Source: Euborellia annulipes (Eukaryota; Arthropoda; Insecta; Dermaptera; Anisolabididae). From it: a stretch of DNA of 64,000 bases. Shown here in pieces: positions 39,780 through 50,927 of this stretch. The stretch is taken from NCBI GenBank assembly GCA_023213315.1, contig JAKCPI010016431.1:62001-126000 (forward strand), in the 5' to 3' direction. Position 1 is the stretch's first letter; each line of letters opens with the position of its first letter. The position numbers and the translations under genes were made by a program. The notes beneath the pieces are model-generated. The model was not told the DNA's origin, searched no databases, and saw only the letters and a list, made by a program, of their open reading frames with translations.

Positions 39780-39802
39780 AAAGCTCTCGTAAAGAGAGCT
39801 TA
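39780..39802 (-). terminator. Hairpin after the MarR gene
   Basis: AAGCTCTC, loop GTAAA, GAGAGCTT; weak U-run on the minus strand. Confidence 0.5.
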
Positions 39803-39832
39803 ATTATTACTATAAAACATCTGTTTCACTTT

Positions 39833-40373
39833 TTAACGAGAAAGATTCTTTAAAAGTAATTTTAAACTTTCCATCATTTTTTCTAATTGTAACGGAGTGA
39901 TACCTTCGAAAGATTGTTCGAGTACTACGCTGGTTAGATCATTAATCTTATTGATCATTTCAGTACCTTTTCTGTAAGTACTACGCGGGTGATTCGGCCA
40001 TCGGTCTGACAAGAATAAGTTTCAACTAAACCTTCATCTTTTAAACGATAAACAATTTTAGTCGTCGTCGACATTTTTGAAATAATCATATCTGAAAGTT
40101 CAGAAACACTCGCATGGGGCTTACTGCTTAAAGCCAACATAATGCGTCGACGTGAGTTATCTAAACCATATTTTTTTAAAGCATTATCAATATTTTGTAC
40201 ATACTGAGCATGTACTTGAGTAATCCAATAATATGGAAAATCTTCAAGAGTAAAAAGATTCTGTTGTAGGTAAAAAACGCGCATACTTCTTTGTCATTGA
40301 CTTTTCCCCATACCTTGGTGGATCGCATTTCTGGTGAACTATCTTTAATAGTTGAAAAATATAGTTTCATCAA
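39833..40373 (-). CDS. MarR-family regulator; two frameshifts
   Basis: Starts MMKLYFSTIKDSSPEMRSTK at 40373, joins after a slip near 40285-40290 to FYLQQNLFTLEDFPYYWITQ and the winged helix SELSDMIISKMSTTTKIVYR, with the wing TDGRITRVVLTEKG. A second slip near 39962-39968 leads to the C-terminal helix (MMESLKLLLKNLSR). About 179 residues. MarR proteins repress by binding palindromes; one such AT-rich palindrome lies at 40604-40620. Target genes unknown. Confidence 0.8.
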
Positions 40374-41131
40374 GCAAGTTATATCAGGACTTTACTTGGT
40401 GAGCAAAATTTATATAGTTAAATTTAACAATGACATGGTTTAACGGTCCTTATCTTGATAAACATTTCTATACTTTGCATAAACTACAAATACTCTTCTT
40501 CTATAGTCAAATTTTGTTGAAAGTTAATGTGACTTAATGGGTCATCGCCATTAATTCCTTAAAATCTTTGACAGATATACAAGATTGCATCGAGGCTTGC
40601 TTGATTGTTAATTAAACAATATTGGCTTGCAGACGCATCGTAGAAAAAAATTATGATTTGACCGTGGCATTGAACGAGATAGTTTTTGTCTCTAAAGTCA
40701 TAATTATGAAAAATTAAGATATTTAAATAATAAATGTCTATAAATATCAGTTACTTGATGTGTTTTGTTTTTGGTAAAATTTACCATACATTTAACATGA
40801 ATCATCAATTATTTAGTAAAATAAAAAGGGATCGTTTATTAACTTGTTGATTATTTTTAATAAAATTAAAAAAACTGGTTGAGTGGTTAAGTTTATAACT
40901 TTAACTTTTTTATCTATAAATTATATTTTTAATAATTTTTACATCAGACAGGATGTCGCTCATCTCTAGAATCGAAAAAAGAACCGACTTTAACTGTTAT
41001 GTTAGCAAGAAGAAGTACCTGCACAGGTTATGGCAAGAGCTACTCAGATGAAGTGATATAGGCCCTATTAGAATGGTTTGTTCAATAGGTTGAGCTTACG
41101 ATTTTATTTGATTAAATAGATATAGTTTATA
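40374..41131. other. Long intergenic region between the MarR and fruA genes
   Basis: About 760 bases without a convincing gene. Contains the palindrome ATTGTT-AATTA-AACAAT (40604-40620), the short repeat GACAGGATGTC (about 40946-40956), and a fragment that reads STCTGYGKSYSDEV near 41.0 kb, reminiscent of a transposase OrfA start but too short to assign. Confidence 0.4.
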
Positions 41132-41163
41132 AAAAAAGGGAGAACTTATATTCTCCCTTTTTT
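41132..41163 (-). terminator. Terminator of the fru operon
   Basis: AAAAAAGGGAGAA, loop, TTCTCCCTTTTTT directly after the fruA stop. Confidence 0.88.
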
Positions 41164-41165
41164 AA

Positions 41166-42890
41166 TTATGAAATGGTCACAGTCTTTTCTTCTATCTTTT
41201 TCTTAACAATTGCATAGCTTATTCCAGTAACAATACTACCGGCAGCAATTGCAGCAAGATATAACCAAGCATGATTAATTGCATTTGGAATTAAAAGAAC
41301 AAATACACCGCCGTGAGGAGTTACTAATTCGCAATGGAATAAGGCAACAAGTGCGCCTGTCACAGCGCCACCTAAAATACAGGTTGGAATAACACGCATT
41401 GGGTCTTTAGCAGCAAAAGGAATTGCACCCTCTGAAATAAAACATAAACCTAGTACAAAAGCGGCTTTCCCAGCATCTTTCTCTCCTGTGCTAAATTTAT
41501 TTTTAGCAATGAGAGTCGCAATAGCCATACCAATAGCAGGGACCATACCGCCCGCCATTGTTGCTGCCATTGGCATATAGGTATTTGTTGTCAGCAATCC
41601 GACAGTAAAAGCGTAGGCTGCCTTATTGATTGGACCACCCAAATCAATACACATCATGCTTGCTAATATAATTCCCATTAACACAGCATTTGTTGTACCC
41701 ATATTATTTAGGAAGTCTTTCATTAGCTCGAAAATATGTGCTACAGGTTGTCCAACCACATAGAACATAATAAGGCCAACAAATAACGTACCTAATAAAG
41801 GAATAATTAAAATAGGTTTAAGCGCTTCTAGACTAGTTGGAAGTTTAAGTTTTTTTGCAATAAAAAGAGCGATATAACCTGCAAGAAAACCAGAAACAAT
41901 ACCGCCTAAAAAACCTGCTTGTAATTGAGAGGCGAGTAAGCCGCCAATTAAACCAGGTGCGAGTCCAGGACGATCAGCAATCGAGTAGGCAATATAACCC
42001 GATAACATTGGGACCATAAGCATAAATGCGGCGGCCCCAATTTGTTTTAAGATCGCAGGTAAACTTCCAGCTTGCTCAGCAGCATTTAGACCAAAGCATA
42101 AAGAGAGGGCAATTAAAAGACCTCCAGCCACGACCATAGGTAACATATAGGAAACACCTGTTAAGAGATGTTTATATACGCCAACCTTTTCGGTTTTATC
42201 TTTGTTTTCGGCTGATGTTTGTTGCTTACCTTGATCTAAAACTTGTGCATTACTAATCGCTTCAGCAAAGGCTTTATCTGTTTGCTTTAATGCAAAACCA
42301 GTGCCGCATCGGTAAACACGCTTGCCCACAAAACGGTCTGTATTAACTTCAATATCAGTAGCAAGAATCACGATGTCCGCTTCAGCAATAGCTTGAGCTG
42401 GTAAAATATTTTTTGCACCAACGGAACCTTGTGTTTCTACTGCAATCTCATAGCCAAGTCTTTCTGCACCTTGTTGTAAAGCTTCGGCAGCCATAAAGGT
42501 GTGTGCAACCCCAGTAGGGCAAGCTGTAATTGCAACAAACTTAGTTGCCTTGTTTACTGATGTCGTATCATTCTGCCAATCTTGAGCTGGCTTAAAATGA
42601 TCTAAGGCAGTTTGAAAAGCTGAATGAGCATCCTTTTTTATCTCTTCAATACTAATTAAAGATAAAGGATGTGTACCAAAAATATTAAGATCTTTCGGGC
42701 GTTGTCCAACAACAATGACTTGATCTAAGTTTTCATTCGCATCAAATTCATCGAGCGAAATAATGCTATTTAAATAACCCTGTTGGGATGCGACTTGTGC
42801 AAGTTTACGAGCTAAAATCAAAGCATTGACTTGCTGTTGCGGACTATTAATGACAAATAATAAATGTTTAGCAGTTGGCATCAGATTCAC
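41166..42890 (-). CDS. fruA: Fructose PTS permease, EIIBC component
   Basis: 574 residues. N-terminal degenerate EIIB-like segment, then the active EIIB with the phosphorylated Cys in ITACPTGVAHTFMAAEALQQ (about residue 118), then EIIC with eight to ten helices, including GGLLASQLQAGFLGGIVSG and the substrate region SEGAIPFAAKDP. Imports fructose as fructose 1-phosphate. Overlaps fruK by 23 bases; last gene of the leftward fruBKA operon. Confidence 0.96.
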   Translation of the reverse strand: MNLMPTAKHLLFVINSPQQQVNALILARKLAQVASQQGYLNSIISLDEFDANENLDQVIVVGQRPKDLNIFGTHPLSLISIEEIKKDAHSAFQTALDHFKPAQDWQNDTTSVNKATKFVAITACPTGVAHTFMAAEALQQGAERLGYEIAVETQGSVGAKNILPAQAIAEADIVILATDIEVNTDRFVGKRVYRCGTGFALKQTDKAFAEAISNAQVLDQGKQQTSAENKDKTEKVGVYKHLLTGVSYMLPMVVAGGLLIALSLCFGLNAAEQAGSLPAILKQIGAAAFMLMVPMLSGYIAYSIADRPGLAPGLIGGLLASQLQAGFLGGIVSGFLAGYIALFIAKKLKLPTSLEALKPILIIPLLGTLFVGLIMFYVVGQPVAHIFELMKDFLNNMGTTNAVLMGIILASMMCIDLGGPINKAAYAFTVGLLTTNTYMPMAATMAGGMVPAIGMAIATLIAKNKFSTGEKDAGKAAFVLGLCFISEGAIPFAAKDPMRVIPTCILGGAVTGALVALFHCELVTPHGGVFVLLIPNAINHAWLYLAAIAAGSIVTGISYAIVKKKIEEKTVTIS

Positions 42891-43814
42891 TCAATGAATT
42901 GATTGTAGTTTGGGCTTTTAATTGGACTAGCTTTTCAGCATTTGGAATCCGAAAGCCAATTTGTGTGACAGCATGGCTTGCAATTGCTGTAGCCGTTTTC
43001 AATGTTTCTTCAGCAGAAAAACCATTCATTAAGCCATGAATCATGCCTGCTAAAAGAGAGTCACCTGCACCAACGGTACTTTTAACGACTACTTTAGGAG
43101 CTTTGGCATGAAGTGGGTGAGTGTTGTGTAGCCAGTTTACACCGTCTTCACCCATCGAAATAACGACATGCTCAATTTCAGCTAAGTTTTCAAAAGCTTT
43201 TTTTGTTCAGCATAGGTTGTGGCAGGAAGCTGATAGCTTTCTACTAATTCATCAGTATTGGGTTTAATCATCCAAGGCTGACACTCAATTGCAGCGACTA
43301 ACGCTTTACCACTTGTATCGAGAGCAACTTTTTTTCCTTGCCCTTGAATGAGCTTAATAAGCTTTTGAAACTCATCAATACCAAAACCTTGTGGAAGGCT
43401 TCCTGCAATAGCAACGACTTCTACTTGTGGCAAAATCATTTCGATTTTCTGAAATAGGTTCTTTTTGTCTTGTTCAGAAACTAAAAAACCTTTTCCATTT
43501 AAATCGGTCATGTGGCCGGAATGTTCAGCAATTTTTATATTTTGGCGAGTCTCACCTTCAATATAAATAAACTCAGGCTGGAATTGAGCTTCCTTAAAAT
43601 GGTTATCAAAAATCTGTCTGTTAGTGGTGCCTAGAAAACCAGAAACAATAACCTCATGTCCCAAATCTTTTAAAACCTGTGCAATATTTAACCCTTTGCC
43701 TGCTGCATGTATTTCTACAGATTCTTGGCGATTTACTTCGCCAACCTGTAATTCATTGAGTTGTATAGTCACATCAATTGCAGGATTTAAAGTAATTGTT
43801 AAAACTTTAGCCAT
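42868..43814 (-). CDS. fruK: 1-Phosphofructokinase; one frameshift
   Basis: Starts MAKVLTITLNPAIDVTIQLN at 43812-43814. PfkB-family motifs: AAGKGLNIAQVLKDLG, VAIAGSLPQGF, KPNTDE, and after a slip at about 43195-43202 the second signature STVGAGDSLLAGMIHG with the catalytic Asp. About 315 residues. Phosphorylates fructose 1-phosphate to the 1,6-bisphosphate. Lies between fruB and fruA. Confidence 0.95.
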
Positions 43815-43830
43815 TACTGTTCCTAATCTT

Positions 43831-46688
43831 TTAGATTTCTTGTTCGGATAGCTGACGTACAGCAGGGGCGCTATCACATTCTAGTGCACGTTTTGCAAGC
43901 ATTTGAGCTTGGCTGTAGTCAAGTGTACGAATTTGGGCTTTTACCAAAGGAATACTATTCGGAGACATGCTGAGCTCATCTACGCCTAATCCCATAAGGA
44001 TCGGTACAGCTTTTGGATCAGCTGCCAGTTCTCCGCATATGCCCACCCATTTGCCATATTTATGTGCAGCTTTTACAGTGTGGTCAATCAATTGCAAAAT
44101 GCTTGGGTGGAGGCCATCTGCTTCAGCCGAGAGGATAGGGTGACCACGGTCAATAGCTAAGGTATATTGAGTTAAGTCGTTTGTTCCAATACTGAAAAAG
44201 TCTACTTCTTGCGCAAGAATAGGCGCAAGTAATGCAGCAGAAGGAACTTCTATCATAATGCCAACTTCTAAATTGTCACATGGATGTAAAGTTTTAACCT
44301 CATCAAGAATTGTCTTTGCTGCACGCCATTCTTCTACACGACCAATCATTGGAAACATGATTCGTAAAGGGCGATCATCTGCGGCTTTAAGCAAAGCTGT
44401 AAGTTGCTGACGTAACAGCTCTGGCTGTCTTAGCGTCAAACGAATACCTCTTAGACCTAAAAATGGATTTTCTTCTTCAGCAATTGGAAGGTAAGGGAGA
44501 GGTTTGTCACCTCCCACATCTAAAGTACGTACTACAAGAGGGCGGCCAGCAAGGGCATCTAAGACAACACGGTAATCTGTTTCTTGGGCTGCCTCATTTG
44601 GGGCACTGCTATGAGCCATAAAAACAAGCTCGGTTCTGAGTAGACCGATTGCTTCGGCGCCACATTCTACTGCGTGGGCTGTAGCTTGAACTTTTCCTAA
44701 ATTGGCAGCAATTTCGATCTGGTGTTGATCTAGAGTAACCGCAGGTTCTTGACAGTGGCGTTCAGCTTCTTCACGAATTTTTTGTTGAAGCTCACGCTCC
44801 TGTTTTGCTTGTTCGATTTGCTGAGTATTAGGGTTTAATACAAAAGTTCCTGTATCTCCATTAATTAAAAGAGAACTCTTTTGTTCAATATCTAGTACTT
44901 GATCGCCAGCACCAACAATTGCAGGAATACCTAAAGCACGAGCAACAATGGCGCTATGGGCACTAGCACCGCCTACAGCTGTCAAAATACCCGCTACACG
45001 ATCTTTATTAAGGCGAGCCACATCACTTGGCCCCACATCATACATGATCAAGATATAAGGCTCTTTTGGCTCTTCGATGATAACTTCACCACAGAGTTGA
45101 GCTAAAACCCGATCGCCAATATCACGTAAGTCTGTAGCTCGCTCAGCCAGTAAACGGTCTGGTAAAGCTGCTTGTTCTTTGGCTGCTGCTTCAATATGTT
45201 CATGCCAAGCAGCGGGGGGCAGAAAGGTTTAAGTTAATCTTTTGATAAACACCATTAATGAGATCGGGGTCATCCAACATTTCTAAATGTGCTTGGAAGA
45301 TTTGCTTAATTTCCGTAGCTTCAGATTTCGCAATCACTTGGTGAATATTGTTTTTAACTGCATGAAGTGCAATATCTAGTTTTTCTTTTTCTGCTTTAAC
45401 ACTTAAACCCATACGTTCATATTGATAAATCTTAGGTTTAATGACATGTACGGGGCCAAAAGCTAAGCCGCTTGAAGCGGGAATGCCTGTATTTGCACTT
45501 AATGTTCTCGGCAGTGATTTTACTATTTGAGACGATTGAGTTTCTTTGATATCTGGAGACAGAATTGGTTCAACTTCCTCTCCTAAGCCTTGTTGCACGG
45601 CCTGAATAACTTTATTTAAAGCTTCAACCGCATCTGTTTCTGGCTCGGCAATAAAACGTAAAGTCTGGCCGCGTTTACACCCTAAGGCTAATAAACGAGT
45701 CAAACTTTTAGCTGAAACAAAATTACCTTCGTCCACTGCGACTTGAATATCGCCTTGAAAACTTTTTGTTAAGTTCACCAAATGAGTCGCTGGTCTAGCA
45801 TGTAATCCATGTGCATTGGCTAATACAACCGAGCGATGAGGCCAATCTGGAATAACGTCTGCACCAATAATTTTAGCAATTTCATTTGGTGTTTGTGTTT
45901 GATCTAGCTGAGCGACTTGTTCTGGATTAAATAAAATATCAATGAGTCGGTTAAATCTTTGACTATCTAACTGCTCATTGGCAGCAATACAAACTAGCGT
46001 ATTTAGTTTTTGTCCATCCAGATCTAGAGTATGGCGGGGCTTTACAATACTGATTGCAGGCTGTTGAACAAATTTACTGCTAGAAATAGACCAGATCTGG
46101 TCTTGTAACTGGATAACTTGATCTGGCTCAAGTGAGCTTAGAAAACCACATTTTACGAAATTATGTTTTTTTAAAATTTGAGAGGCTGACCACAACAAAT
46201 CTTCAATATCTTGAGATTCAATTTCAGTTTGAATTAAATTTTCGTGCAGAGTTAAAGATAAAGGTTGAGCTTGTAAGAGTTCAATAATTTGCTCAGGTTG
46301 TGTCGCATTTTTTTACCTGTTCACTGACATCCTGCATTAAAGCTCTAGTTAATATTTGTAGTACTTGTAAATGTTCATCAGATTTTGCTGCAATAACCAC
46401 AGCTAAATAAATCGTATTTTCCCCATCCCATATTATTCCTTCAGGGAAGTGAGCTAACCGAATACCTGTTTCTAAAATAAATTCACGAGATTGCGGAGTG
46501 CCATGTGGAATTGCAATTCCTTGACCTAAATAGGTGGCGCTTTGCTGTTCGCGATTGATGAGTCCTGTTATATATTCAGGTGTAACTAACCCATCTTTTA
46601 CTAATATATCTACTAGACACTGTAATGCATGCTTTTTATCAACAGCATGTTGATTCATATGAATATGTCGAGGCTCGAGTGCTAGCAT
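43831..46688 (-). CDS. fruB: Fructose PTS multiphosphoryl transfer protein FruB (EIIA-HPr-EI fusion); two frameshifts
   Basis: 951 residues after dropping one base in the T7 run 46308-46314 and one in the G6 run 45214-45219. Domains in order: EIIA with the phosphorylated His in GIAIPHGTPQS (about residue 62); an interdomain; HPr with NAHGLHARPATHLV; and EI with ASSGLAFGPVHVI, the active-site His in GGASAHSAIVARALGIPAIV, and the PEP-binding region ending GICGELAADP. It is a self-contained phosphate relay for fructose. First gene of the operon; an inverted repeat lies upstream. Confidence 0.95.
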
Positions 46689-46735
46689 ACTTATCCTTGA
46701 ACAATTTCTTTGGTTTTAGCTAAAACAGAAAAAAA

Positions 46736-46788
46736 GAAGCTGTTTGTATTAAAATAGGTTAGTTTACCCGTTTTTAAACAACAGCTTC
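46736..46788 (-). promoter_or_regulatory. Inverted repeat in the fruB promoter region
   Basis: GAAGCTGTT (46736-46744) and AACAGCTTC (46780-46788) form a perfect 9-base inverted repeat with a 35-base interior. Inside it lies the imperfect palindrome GGTTAGTTTACC, of the LacI/FruR operator style. Placed 48-100 bases upstream of fruB. Operator role is inference. Confidence 0.45.
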
Positions 46789-46948
46789 AGACAAATTACC
46801 ATAGCAGAACTTTAAGGTTATATCGACGTATTTACGTAAAAAAATGCTTATTAAAAATACAAAGGAATCGCTACTTAATATATTTTAATTTGTTATGGTA
46901 ACTATAAATTTAATAAAGTGATTTTATAAAAAGGAAGTATTAATAATA

Positions 46949-46989
46949 AAAAAAACCTCTAAACCGGATTACGGGCATAGAGGCAAAAA
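46949..46989 (-). terminator. Terminator of the alpha/beta hydrolase gene
   Basis: CCTCTA, 23-base apical loop, TAGAGG followed by eight Us on the minus strand, just after the stop at 47010. Confidence 0.6.
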
Positions 46990-47009
46990 GTAAAAGATAG
47001 AATTTAAAA

Positions 47010-47871
47010 TTAATATTGAATTTCTTGCTCTAAGAGTGACCACAGCTTTTGATGTGATTTTTTAAACATTAACATGTGTCCAATTGATTTATAACCGAGT
47101 TTGATCGGGTTTAGTTCTAGCATTTTAGTAGGGGCATTCGGATATAAACTTAATAAATCCTCAACATTGTGTTGAGTGGCAATTTCATCGTCACTTGCCC
47201 AAATCGAAGTAATGGGGCAAATAATTTCAGTATGAAAGTCATGAAAGATAGTTTTACCAATGGCATTTTTTACATAGCCTGGGTTGCTACAAAATTCTCT
47301 CCATTGTTGAGCAACTTTTTTAGGTAAGTTTTCACCCATTCCAATAAATTGAGTAGCGCCATAACCTTTTAAAGTACTAGAAATTGGAAAAATAACATTA
47401 AACATGACTGGGGCCAGAAACTTGGTTTTACCTTTAAGTCCTTTTACATTGCCAGTAGAGCCTGCTACCGCAACAACTTTTTGCTACCTTATGAAAATTA
47501 GGCACAATTCCTAATAATTGCCCACCGGCACTGTGGCCAAGCAGAGTAACTTTTTCTGCTTGTGTTTTTTCTAATAGGACATCAATTGCGCAAGGAATAT
47601 CAAGCGTTCCCCAATCATTAATACTTGCATCGCTTTGCTTTAAAGGACCATGCAAAGAATCTCCAATTCCACGAAAATCAAAGCTTAATACTTCATAACC
47701 TTGTTGGCTTAACCATGTAGCAAAAGAATGATAAAAATTTTTAGTAATGCCTGTGGCTGGGCAAATCAAAACAGGATTGGCTGATTTTTTTGATTGAGCT
47801 GGATAAAATTGTGCAGCAAGTTGATAACCATCTTCGCAGGTCATCCAAAATGATTCAAAAGTGTTATCCAT
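47010..47871 (-). CDS. Alpha/beta hydrolase; one frameshift
   Basis: Starts MDNTFESFWMTCEDGYQLAA. Oxyanion region PVLICPATGITKNFY, nucleophile GHSAGGQLLG, and Asp/His late (SIWASDDEIA; KSIGHMLMF). The frame slips near 47475-47485 (KVAK to VVAVAGSTGN). About 286 residues. Resembles serine aminopeptidase-like or YheT-like hydrolases; substrate unknown. Single-gene unit with its own terminator. Confidence 0.8.
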
Positions 47872-48000
47872 AATATTACGTAATGATTAGCTTGTTGATA
47901 ACTTTAATTTACATGAGTTCTAAAATGATACTTGATTAAAGTGTGACTATAAAGTCAAGATTTATGCTATACAGCTCATTAAATTTTAATAAAACGAATA

Positions 48001-48468
48001 ATGAGGAAAAAGATGGATTTACCAAAAGCTGTACAGTTAGCGATTGTGTTTAGTGGCATATTTTTATGGATAGGAATGTTCACAGGGGTGTGGAAATATT
48101 GGCAAATACGCCGTTCGGAATTGAGTCGTGCGCATTATTATGTCGATATTGCTCATCGAAGTAGCTTACTTTACGCAGCTGCTAGCTTAATTCTTGCTGT
48201 ACTAAGTTATTTTACTGTTTTAGATGAAAATATTACTTTGTGGTGTGTTCTAGCGAATGTCTTATTTTTTAGTTTTTCAATATTGGTTTACATCATACAT
48301 GGATATTTGCAGGACACGACAAATCAATTCAAAACTCCACATCGATTAGGCAGATTTAACTTGCCTTCGTGGTTAATGTCTTTAATGATGGTGGCATTGA
48401 TTATTACTGAATTATTAGCTACAGCTATTTTAGTTATGGGAACAATTTTTTTATTTCTGGGTATATAA
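48001..48468 (+). CDS. Four-helix membrane protein, unknown function
   Basis: ATG 48001 or, better, ATG 48013 (MDLPKAVQLAIVFSG), which has GAGGAAAAAG just before it. Four predicted helices; between the first two lies a positively charged loop (YWQIRRSELSRAHYYVD). About 151 residues. Not recognised. Terminator at 48467. Confidence 0.65.
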   Translation: MRKKMDLPKAVQLAIVFSGIFLWIGMFTGVWKYWQIRRSELSRAHYYVDIAHRSSLLYAAASLILAVLSYFTVLDENITLWCVLANVLFFSFSILVYIIHGYLQDTTNQFKTPHRLGRFNLPSWLMSLMMVALIITELLATAILVMGTIFLFLGI

Positions 48469-48495
48469 AAATGGATGATCACTCATCCATTTTTT
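48467..48495. terminator. Terminator between convergent membrane-protein genes
   Basis: AAAAATGGATGA, loop TCAC, TCATCCATTTTTT. Confidence 0.85.
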
Positions 48496-48505
48496 AATCT
48501 TACAA

Positions 48506-48748
48506 TTATTGTTGACTAAGACGTCTTTTAGCTAACTTTCGCATTTTATGATCGACGAAAGCCCACAAACAAAATATGACAGAAACAACCATCGCATACA
48601 TAAAGTATTCGGGTTTTAAATTTCCTTTAATCATACCTTGAAACAGCAAAGTCAGCATAAGAGCAAGCGGTGTTACTCCATAAACAACTGAATCTTTGCT
48701 GTTCAGAGTGTTAATGAAGACTTGTTTGTTGAAATGTAATGATAACAT
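48506..48748 (-). CDS. Small two-helix membrane protein, unknown function
   Basis: 80 residues from ATG 48746-48748 (MLSLHFNKQVFINTLNSKDS), chosen because AAGGAGGG lies just upstream. Two predicted membrane helices separated by GNLKPEY and a Lys/Arg-rich tail (DHKMRKLAKRRLSQQ) that should stay cytoplasmic. Not recognised. Confidence 0.6.
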   Translation of the reverse strand: MLSLHFNKQVFINTLNSKDSVVYGVTPLALMLTLLFQGMIKGNLKPEYFMYAMVVSVIFCLWAFVDHKMRKLAKRRLSQQ

Positions 48749-49004
48749 CTCCATCCCTCCTTGTAGTTGTGCTAAAACCTAATGTTTTAGTCAAGAATAA
48801 GTTTTAAGCTTAATGTTTTACTGCTATTTTTAATTCAATTCAATAGAGAATAGCAATTTTTTTGAGCAGTTTTATAAAAACCTCTATATTTATAAAAGCT
48901 TAAGGTATTAAAAAAGTAAATATTAAATATTTTTGTATGAAATACTTATTCTTTTAGGAAAGAGAAATTATTTAAGTGAAAAGTGTACTAATTTCTCTTT
49001 TCTA

Positions 49005-49433
49005 TTAATTTATTTTAGCTATTTTGCTTTTAAAAAAGGTATCAATCGCATGTTGAGCAATTTCTGCATCTTCAAAAGATTGAACACCAGATACACCAAT
49101 AGCACCTAAAATTTCACCTTCATGAATAATCGGTTTTCCGCCTTCCAACATCCCTTGAGCGCTAGGCATACTTAAGAAACCAAGACGGCCACTTTGCAGA
49201 AGTTCTTCGTAAAATTTTGACGGTCTACCTGATATTGAAGAGCATTTTGCTTTTTCTAAGCATAGATGTGAACTTAAAGGAGAGGCGCCATCTAAACGTT
49301 TCATGAGTAATAGAGAGCTTGTTTCATCAACAATCGCAATGCTGACTTTAAAGTTATGTTCAATTGCGTATTTTTGAGCTTCTTCCATTAAAAACTCTGC
49401 ATCTGCTAATGTTAAGTAATATTTAGTTTTCAT
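49005..49433 (-). CDS. GlcG/HbpS (DUF336) family protein
   Basis: 142 residues. LADAEFLMEEAQKYAIEHNF, then VSIAIVDETSSLLLMKRLDG, and GGKPIIHEGEILGAIGVSGV with a trailing AQHAIDTF. This is the GlcG/HbpS fold; relatives bind haem or act in glycolate or diol operons. No such operon is adjacent. No signal peptide. Function unknown. Confidence 0.88.
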   Translation of the reverse strand: MKTKYYLTLADAEFLMEEAQKYAIEHNFKVSIAIVDETSSLLLMKRLDGASPLSSHLCLEKAKCSSISGRPSKFYEELLQSGRLGFLSMPSAQGMLEGGKPIIHEGEILGAIGVSGVQSFEDAEIAQHAIDTFFKSKIAKIN

Positions 49434-49625
49434 TGTTGCTCTTCTTTCCTGAGTAAGCTAAAAATTATTTTAGTGTAATTTTACAGTAAAAATTGATTAT
49501 ATCTATAGTTGATTTGTCATTAAAAATGAGTGGGGAAATAAAATGCTGGTTGGATAAACACAGCATTCTATTCAATATATAAAATCATGTTTGGATAAAA
49601 CTCGATTTCAAAAAAAGCCACTAGA

Positions 49626-50927
49626 TTAAATGTTTTTGAATTTAACTTTGTCGATAATAACGGTAATTACAAGAACAACTAAAGATGGGATCAACCAAGC
49701 TAAGTTTTGTTCATTTAGTGGTAAATGTTGAAGAAATTCAGGTAAATAATCACCAAAACCCGCAACTTTAAGACCATCAATAATACCGAAAATTAAAGCA
49801 ATACTCGTTACTGAACCGACAATGAAAGAAGGTTTGTGCCAAAATTTCCAAAAGAAGCTCAGCATAATCACCACAATTGCAGGTGGATAGATTGCACTTA
49901 AGACAGGTACTGATATAGCAATCAGTTTAGTTAAGCCAAGATTCGAAATAATGAAAGAGAAACCAACTAAAATAAAGACTAAAAGCTTATAGGGTAATTT
50001 AGTTAATTGAGCAAAGTACTCACCACACGCACACGTTAAGCCAATTGCTGTAACCATACAGGCTAGAAAGATGAGGCCAGTTAAGAATAATGAACCCATA
50101 TTTCCAAAAGCATGCTGAACATATGCATGTAAAATTACTGCGCCATTTGCTGCATTTGGTGCTGCCTCATGGCTACCTAAACCTAATTTGAATAAGCTTA
50201 AATAAACTAAAGTAAGACCAATACCCGAAATGAGACTGGCAATAATTGCATATTTGGTGACTAACTTTTTATCAGTTACACCGCGAGAGTAAATCGCTTG
50301 AATAATAACGATACCAAATACGAGTGCACCTAAGGTATCCATGGTGAGATAACCGTTTACGAAACCCTCTGAAACCGGAGACGCAACGTATTGATTAATC
50401 GGTGCAGGAACGTAACCCGCAGGAATCATGACCGCCGCAATTCCTAAAATTGCTAAAGCGATAATTTTTAGCGGGGCAAGTACATGTCCTACTGTATCCA
50501 AAAGCTTGTTTGGATAGAGTGAAACTACAGTTACAAATGAAAAATAAATTGCACTATAGATTAAAAGACTGCTACTTGAGGTTCCAAAATAAGAGGAAAA
50601 ACCAATTTCATAAGAAACAGTAGCTGTACGTGGGGTCGCAAATAGAGGGCCGACTGATAAGTAACAAACAACAGTTAAAATCAGGCTTGCTACTCGACCT
50701 AAGGGAGAACTAATAACTTCAATGGATCCCTGCATGCGAGAGAGTGCCATAATGGTAATTACAGGTAAGCCGACAGCCGTAATCAAAAAGCCTAGTGCAG
50801 CTAACCAGACATGTTCACCAGCTTGTTGAGCGACGATGGGAGGAAAGATAATATTGCCAGCACCAATAAAAAGGGCAAAGGTCATAAAACCTAAGGCAAT
50901 AATATCTCCAGTGCGAAGATGTTGCAT
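49626..50927 (-). CDS. brnQ: Branched-chain amino-acid transporter (BrnQ, LIVCS family)
   Basis: 433 residues with about 12 helices. Starts MQHLRTGDIIALGFMTFALF, then IGAGNIIFPPIVAQQAG, the LIVCS signature; YLSVGPLFATPRTATVSYEI and TMDTLGALVFGIVIIQAIYS are conserved. Imports leucine, isoleucine and valine with Na+. Single-gene unit. Confidence 0.94.
   Translation of the reverse strand: MQHLRTGDIIALGFMTFALFIGAGNIIFPPIVAQQAGEHVWLAALGFLITAVGLPVITIMALSRMQGSIEVISSPLGRVASLILTVVCYLSVGPLFATPRTATVSYEIGFSSYFGTSSSSLLIYSAIYFSFVTVVSLYPNKLLDTVGHVLAPLKIIALAILGIAAVMIPAGYVPAPINQYVASPVSEGFVNGYLTMDTLGALVFGIVIIQAIYSRGVTDKKLVTKYAIIASLISGIGLTLVYLSLFKLGLGSHEAAPNAANGAVILHAYVQHAFGNMGSLFLTGLIFLACMVTAIGLTCACGEYFAQLTKLPYKLLVFILVGFSFIISNLGLTKLIAISVPVLSAIYPPAIVVIMLSFFWKFWHKPSFIVGSVTSIALIFGIIDGLKVAGFGDYLPEFLQHLPLNEQNLAWLIPSLVVLVITVIIDKVKFKNI

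Noticed and set aside
40975..41040. Possible IS3-type transposase start (GKSYSDEV)
   Set aside because: Under 20 codons of weak resemblance and no inverted repeats or second frame nearby. Too little to call an insertion sequence.
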